Source of the DNA: Chryseobacterium sp. UBA6632
Lineage (GTDB): Bacteria; Bacteroidota; Bacteroidia; Flavobacteriales; Weeksellaceae
Direction of reading: 5' to 3'
Assembly: GCA_002455915.1 (NCBI GenBank)
Contig: DKLU01000395.1
Coordinates: forward strand, 1-9,551
Length of the DNA: 9,551 nucleotides
How positions within the stretch are numbered: the first letter of the stretch is position 1; the number at the start of each line of letters is the position of its first letter. Below the pieces are notes generated by a model, which did no database searches, had not been told where the DNA came from, and worked only from the letters and a program-made list of their open reading frames with translations. The position numbers were made by a program, and so were the translations under genes. Below are positions 6,137 to 9,551 of the stretch, piece after piece.

Positions 6137-7243
6137 TTATTTTGCTTTTGGCGAGCAACCCGCCATTGTAGAAATTTTCACTGCTTCAGTCGGAGGAAGA
6201 TTTTTATTTCTTTCTACCAAGCTTTCCACCATTTTACGGGCAGTTTCTGTGTAGATCTCCGCGATTTTAGAACTATCCTGCAAAGCGGCCGGTCTTCCAA
6301 CATCTCCCGCTTCTCTGATACTTTGAATTAACGGAATCTCTCCCAAAACAGGGATTCCAAGATCATCTGCTAAATATTGCGCTCCTTGGTTTCCAAAGAT
6401 ATAATATTTATTTTCAGGTAATTCTTCCGGTGTAAAATACGCCATATTTTCCACTAATCCAAGAACCGGAATGTTAATACTTTCCATCTGGAACATCGCA
6501 ATCCCTTTTCTTACGTCTGCCAAAGCCACGTGTTGAGGTGTACTTACAATCACCGCTCCCGTTACAGGAACTTCCTGAATAATTGATAAGTGAATATCAC
6601 CCGTTCCTGGAGGAAGGTCGATCAATAAGAAATCTAATTCTCCCCAAGCTGCATCTCTGATCATTTGGTTCAGCGCTTTTGAAGCCATCGGGCCTCTCCA
6701 GACAACCGCCTGATTTGCACCTGAGAAATATCCTATTGAAAGCATTTTTACGCCATAATTTTCAACAGGTTTCATTAAACTTTTACCGTTTACTTCTACA
6801 GAAATTGGCTTTTCACCTTCTGTATCGAACATCGTAGGAACTGAAGGACCATAAATATCCGCATCCAATAAACCTACTTTGAAACCCATTTTTGCCAACG
6901 TTACCGCCATGTTTGCAGAAACCGTAGATTTACCAACACCTCCTTTTCCGGAAGCAATGGCAATAATATTTTGAATCCCAGGAATTTGTTTTCCTTTGAT
7001 CTGACTTTGCTGAATTTCGCTAGGTTCCGGAGAAACGATCTTTAATTTAAGATTAACTTCTTCTCCAAACTCACTTGCAAAAGCCTGCTTCATGGCTGCC
7101 TCCAGCTTTTTCTTTTCGTGCATTGCCGGTGAATGCGCAGTCATATCAATATATACATCGTTGCCCATAACCTGAAAATTGCTTACCAAGTCATCGACTT
7201 CTATCTCTTTAAGGAAATTTTGTACCTTTTCTTTCGTCAACAT
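6137..7243 (-). CDS. Mrp/NBP35-type P-loop ATPase, Fe-S cluster carrier
   Basis: A 368-residue cytoplasmic ATPase of the Mrp/ApbC/NBP35 group, which holds and transfers Fe-S clusters. Residues 1-75 are the N-terminal MIP18/DUF59-like domain (here with MTAHSPAMHEKKKLEAAM). The deviant Walker A GKGGVGKST is at 99-107, LLDADIYGPS (125-134) is the switch I/A' motif, and LLIDLPPGTGD (206-216) is Walker B. VWRGPMASKALNQM (181-194) and STPQHVALADVRKG (234-247) are strongly conserved in the family. Where many members have a CxxC after VENM(A/S)YF, this protein reads TPEELPENKYY; its only cysteine is C363 in the tail STMAGCSPK. The tail resembles what I recall of other Bacteroidetes Mrp proteins. nifU follows 43 bp downstream. 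Confidence 0.96.
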   Translation of the reverse strand: MLTKEKVQNFLKEIEVDDLVSNFQVMGNDVYIDMTAHSPAMHEKKKLEAAMKQAFASEFGEEVNLKLKIVSPEPSEIQQSQIKGKQIPGIQNIIAIASGKGGVGKSTVSANMAVTLAKMGFKVGLLDADIYGPSVPTMFDTEGEKPISVEVNGKSLMKPVENYGVKMLSIGYFSGANQAVVWRGPMASKALNQMIRDAAWGELDFLLIDLPPGTGDIHLSIIQEVPVTGAVIVSTPQHVALADVRKGIAMFQMESINIPVLGLVENMAYFTPEELPENKYYIFGNQGAQYLADDLGIPVLGEIPLIQSIREAGDVGRPAALQDSSKIAEIYTETARKMVESLVERNKNLPPTEAVKISTMAGCSPKAK

Positions 7244-7262
7244 AAACTAAATAAATTGTTTA

Positions 7263-7270
7263 CAAATTTA
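7263..7270 (-). promoter_or_regulatory. -7 promoter element for mrp-nifU
   Basis: On the minus strand TAAATTTG matches the Bacteroidetes -7 consensus TAnnTTTG exactly and ends 19 bp before the mrp ATG. A TTG at the normal upstream distance is missing; the nearest is 32 bp away. The site lies in the 125-bp gap shared with the divergent GH92 gene, for which I see no consensus promoter. Confidence 0.45.
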
Positions 7271-7368
7271 CGTAATTTTTACCTATTTAGAATAAGTAAA
7301 CGCAATGATAGATATTTTCTTTTGTGAATCCAAATTTTAGTGTATTTTAGGGGAATTTAATTTTTTAC

Positions 7369-9551
7369 ATGATGAAAAAAATATTAGTTGTTCTTTTAGG
7401 AATTGTTGCCCATAATTTATTTTCACAAAATTATTCGCAATATGTAAATCCTTTTATAGGAACTGGCGGGCACGGACACACGTTTCCCGGAGCCATTGTT
7501 CCTTTCGGAATGGTACAGCTTTCACCCGATACAAGAATCGATGGAAGTTGGGACGGTTGCAGCGGTTATCATTACTCAGATTCTGTGATCTACGGATTTT
7601 CTCACACGCACCTTAACGGAACGGGAGTTTCGGATTATGGAGACATCATGCTGATGCCAACAATGGGAAATCCAAGTTTGGACAGCAAAGACTATTCTTC
7701 TAAATTCTCACACAAAAACGAAAAAGCAACGGCTGGATTTTATTCGGTTAAGCTAGATAAAAACAATATTGATGTTCGTCTGACTACGACCAAAAGAGTA
7801 GGTTATCACGAATATACTTTCAATAATGCCGGAAACGCTAATATTATTTTAGACCTCAACCATCGAGATAAATTACTGGAAGGTGAAGTTAAAATTATTG
7901 ATGATAAAACCATTGAAGTTTTCCGTAGAAGTGAAGCTTGGGCGACCAATCAGTATATTTACGCAAGAATTGAATTTTCAAAGCCATTAAAAATTTCAAA
8001 GAAGATTGCTAATGGAAAAGACGAAAAAAATCTTTTAACCGGAACGAAATTAGCACTGGCTCTTTCAACAACTGTTAAAAAAGGAGAAAAGATCAGTGTA
8101 AAAGTGGCGATTTCCCCGACAGGTTATGAAGGTGCCGGAAAAAATATGTTGGCTGAAGGCAAGTCTAATAATTTTGCTGAAATTCAAAAACAGGCGGTTG
8201 CAGATTGGGACAAAGAATTATCAAAAATTGAAGTTAAATCTTCCGATAAAGATAAACTGACGGTTTTCTATACGGCAATGTATCATGTTTTCACGCAACC
8301 TAATATTAATATGGATGCAGACGGCAAATACAGAGGTCGCGACAATAAATTCTATATGGCGAAAGGTTTCGACTATTACTCGGTTTTCTCGCTTTGGGAT
8401 ACTTTCAGAGGCGCACATCCTTTAATGTCATTAATCGACAGAAAAAGAACGGCCGATTTCATCAATACTTTCATTAAACAATACGAACAAGGCGGAAAAC
8501 TTCCGGTTTGGGAACTGGCTTCCAACGAAACAGAATGTATGATTGGTTACCACGCTGTTTCTGTGATTGCAGACGCGATGGCAAAAGGAATTACTGGTTT
8601 CGATTATGAAAAAGCATTTCAGGCTTCAAAAAACTCCGCAATGTTAGATATTTTTGGGTTGAATGCGTACAAACAGAATAATTTTATCGCGATTGATGAT
8701 GAACACGAAAGTGTTTCTAAAACGGTAGAATATGCTTACGACGACTGGTGTATTGCTCAAATGGCAAAAATTTTAGGCAAAAAAGAAGATTACCAGTATT
8801 TCATGAAACGTTCTCAGAATTGGAAAAATTTATACAATCCAAAGAACGGATTTATGCAGCCTAGAAAAAACGGAAACTGGCTTGAACCGTTTGACCCAAG
8901 AGAAGTAAACAACAATTATACAGAAGGAAATTCTTGGCATTACTCCTACTCTGTTCAGCAGGATATTCCGGGATTAATTGCAGCGCACGGGGGAAAAGAA
9001 AAATTCGAACAATTTATTGATGCTATTTTTGCTGCTCCGGATAAAACGACGGGTAGAGAGCAGGTGGATATCACAGGTTTGATGGGACAATATGCCCAAG
9101 GAAACGAGCCGAGTCACCATATCGCTTATCTTTATAATTATGTTGGCAAGCCGGAAAAAACAGATGCTAAAATCAAGTATATTATTGATAATTTCTATAA
9201 AAACACTCCAGACGGATTGATTGGAAACGAAGATTGTGGCCAGATGAGCGCATGGTATATTTTGAGCACCTTGGGAATTTATTCCGTAACGCCAGGATTG
9301 CCTGAATGGCAGACGACAAAGCCTTATTTTGATGAGGTTAAAATTCACCTTGAAGACGGAACAACGAAAATCATCACAAAAAATACAGGCAAAGAAGAGC
9401 TTAGAAAATTAGGTTTTGAGAATGCAAAATCGTTCAAAGATTTTAAATATGACGAATTAACGGCAACGCCTGTTATTGCTGCAGACAGAATTTTTGACAT
9501 CAATACCAAAGTAGCCATCACTCCATTGAATCCGAATGATAAAATTTATTA
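7369..9551 (+). CDS. GH92 family alpha-mannosidase, secreted (3' end outside window)
   Basis: An open frame with no stop before the window end, giving 727 complete codons. Glycoside hydrolase family 92 enzymes are calcium-dependent exo-alpha-mannosidases that trim mannose from N-glycans and mannans. Residues 1-20 (MMKKILVVLLGIVAHNLFSQ) form a signal peptide without a lipobox. Family motifs follow in order: GTGGHGHTFPGAIVPFGMVQ (31-50), HTHLNGTG, GFDYYSVFSLWDTFRGAHPL (333-352), ELASNETECMIGYH (382-395), YTEGNSWHYSYS (E519, my candidate for the general acid), GNEPSHHIAYLYNY, and GNEDCGQMSAWYILS (619-633; its acids are candidates for the catalytic base region). Family members are usually about 740-790 residues, so only a short C-terminal piece is missing. 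A second ATG at 7372 is an equally possible start. The product is probably periplasmic; linkage specificity is not readable. Confidence 0.96.
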   Translation, partial: MMKKILVVLLGIVAHNLFSQNYSQYVNPFIGTGGHGHTFPGAIVPFGMVQLSPDTRIDGSWDGCSGYHYSDSVIYGFSHTHLNGTGVSDYGDIMLMPTMGNPSLDSKDYSSKFSHKNEKATAGFYSVKLDKNNIDVRLTTTKRVGYHEYTFNNAGNANIILDLNHRDKLLEGEVKIIDDKTIEVFRRSEAWATNQYIYARIEFSKPLKISKKIANGKDEKNLLTGTKLALALSTTVKKGEKISVKVAISPTGYEGAGKNMLAEGKSNNFAEIQKQAVADWDKELSKIEVKSSDKDKLTVFYTAMYHVFTQPNINMDADGKYRGRDNKFYMAKGFDYYSVFSLWDTFRGAHPLMSLIDRKRTADFINTFIKQYEQGGKLPVWELASNETECMIGYHAVSVIADAMAKGITGFDYEKAFQASKNSAMLDIFGLNAYKQNNFIAIDDEHESVSKTVEYAYDDWCIAQMAKILGKKEDYQYFMKRSQNWKNLYNPKNGFMQPRKNGNWLEPFDPREVNNNYTEGNSWHYSYSVQQDIPGLIAAHGGKEKFEQFIDAIFAAPDKTTGREQVDITGLMGQYAQGNEPSHHIAYLYNYVGKPEKTDAKIKYIIDNFYKNTPDGLIGNEDCGQMSAWYILSTLGIYSVTPGLPEWQTTKPYFDEVKIHLEDGTTKIITKNTGKEELRKLGFENAKSFKDFKYDELTATPVIAADRIFDINTKVAITPLNPNDKIY

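Noticed and set aside
6032..6331. Plus-strand frames of 99 and 65 codons across nifU and mrp
   Set aside because: Antisense to two strongly conserved Fe-S genes; Phe/Ser-rich low-complexity translations typical of shadow frames.
7317..7324. TTCTTTTG as a -7 box for the GH92 gene
   Set aside because: One mismatch in the key A of TAnnTTTG and no TTG at the proper distance upstream.
8974..9348. Minus-strand 124-codon frame (and a 65-codon frame at 8221-8418)
   Set aside because: Both are antisense to the GH92 gene, whose plus-strand motifs run unbroken through these stretches.

Overview
The window looks like a piece of a Flavobacteriia (Bacteroidetes) chromosome, most likely Chryseobacterium or a close relative. 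Three things point there: AT-rich DNA without clear Shine-Dalgarno sites, promoter-like TAnnTTTG boxes, and a secreted protein ending in a type IX secretion (T9SS) sorting domain. The genus is inferred from the style of the proteins, not from a marker gene.

Left part (1-1445): a GC-richer fragment at the edge (1-112), then a nested palindromic, REP/MITE-like intergenic element (136-287). Next comes an SDR-type NAD(P)-binding epimerase/dehydratase (451-1104), whose stop overlaps the start of a 46-residue one-helix membrane protein (1101-1241).

Centre (1446-5844): a 1013-residue secreted multidomain protein of the choice-of-anchor I type (Ig-like, Calx-beta, beta-propeller-like domain, T9SS tail) ends in a clear terminator. 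It converges on a minus-strand NarL/LuxR-type response regulator with a substituted acidic pair. Upstream of the regulator are a well-spaced flavobacterial promoter, a 9-bp inverted repeat just past the predicted transcription start, and a possible 39-residue leader ORF. Two minus-strand terminators separate this unit from the next.

Right part (5845-9551): a minus-strand mrp-nifU pair for Fe-S cluster carriage and delivery. The Mrp-type ATPase lacks the usual CxxC and keeps one cysteine near its C-terminus. Divergent from it across 125 bp is a GH92 alpha-mannosidase on the plus strand, cut by the window end after 727 codons; it has no stop inside the window.

Most genes are ordinary housekeeping or secreted functions. 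I found no convincing new defence, mobile or biosynthetic system. The least explained parts are the leader region of the response regulator (5383-5683) and the palindromic element at 136-287.
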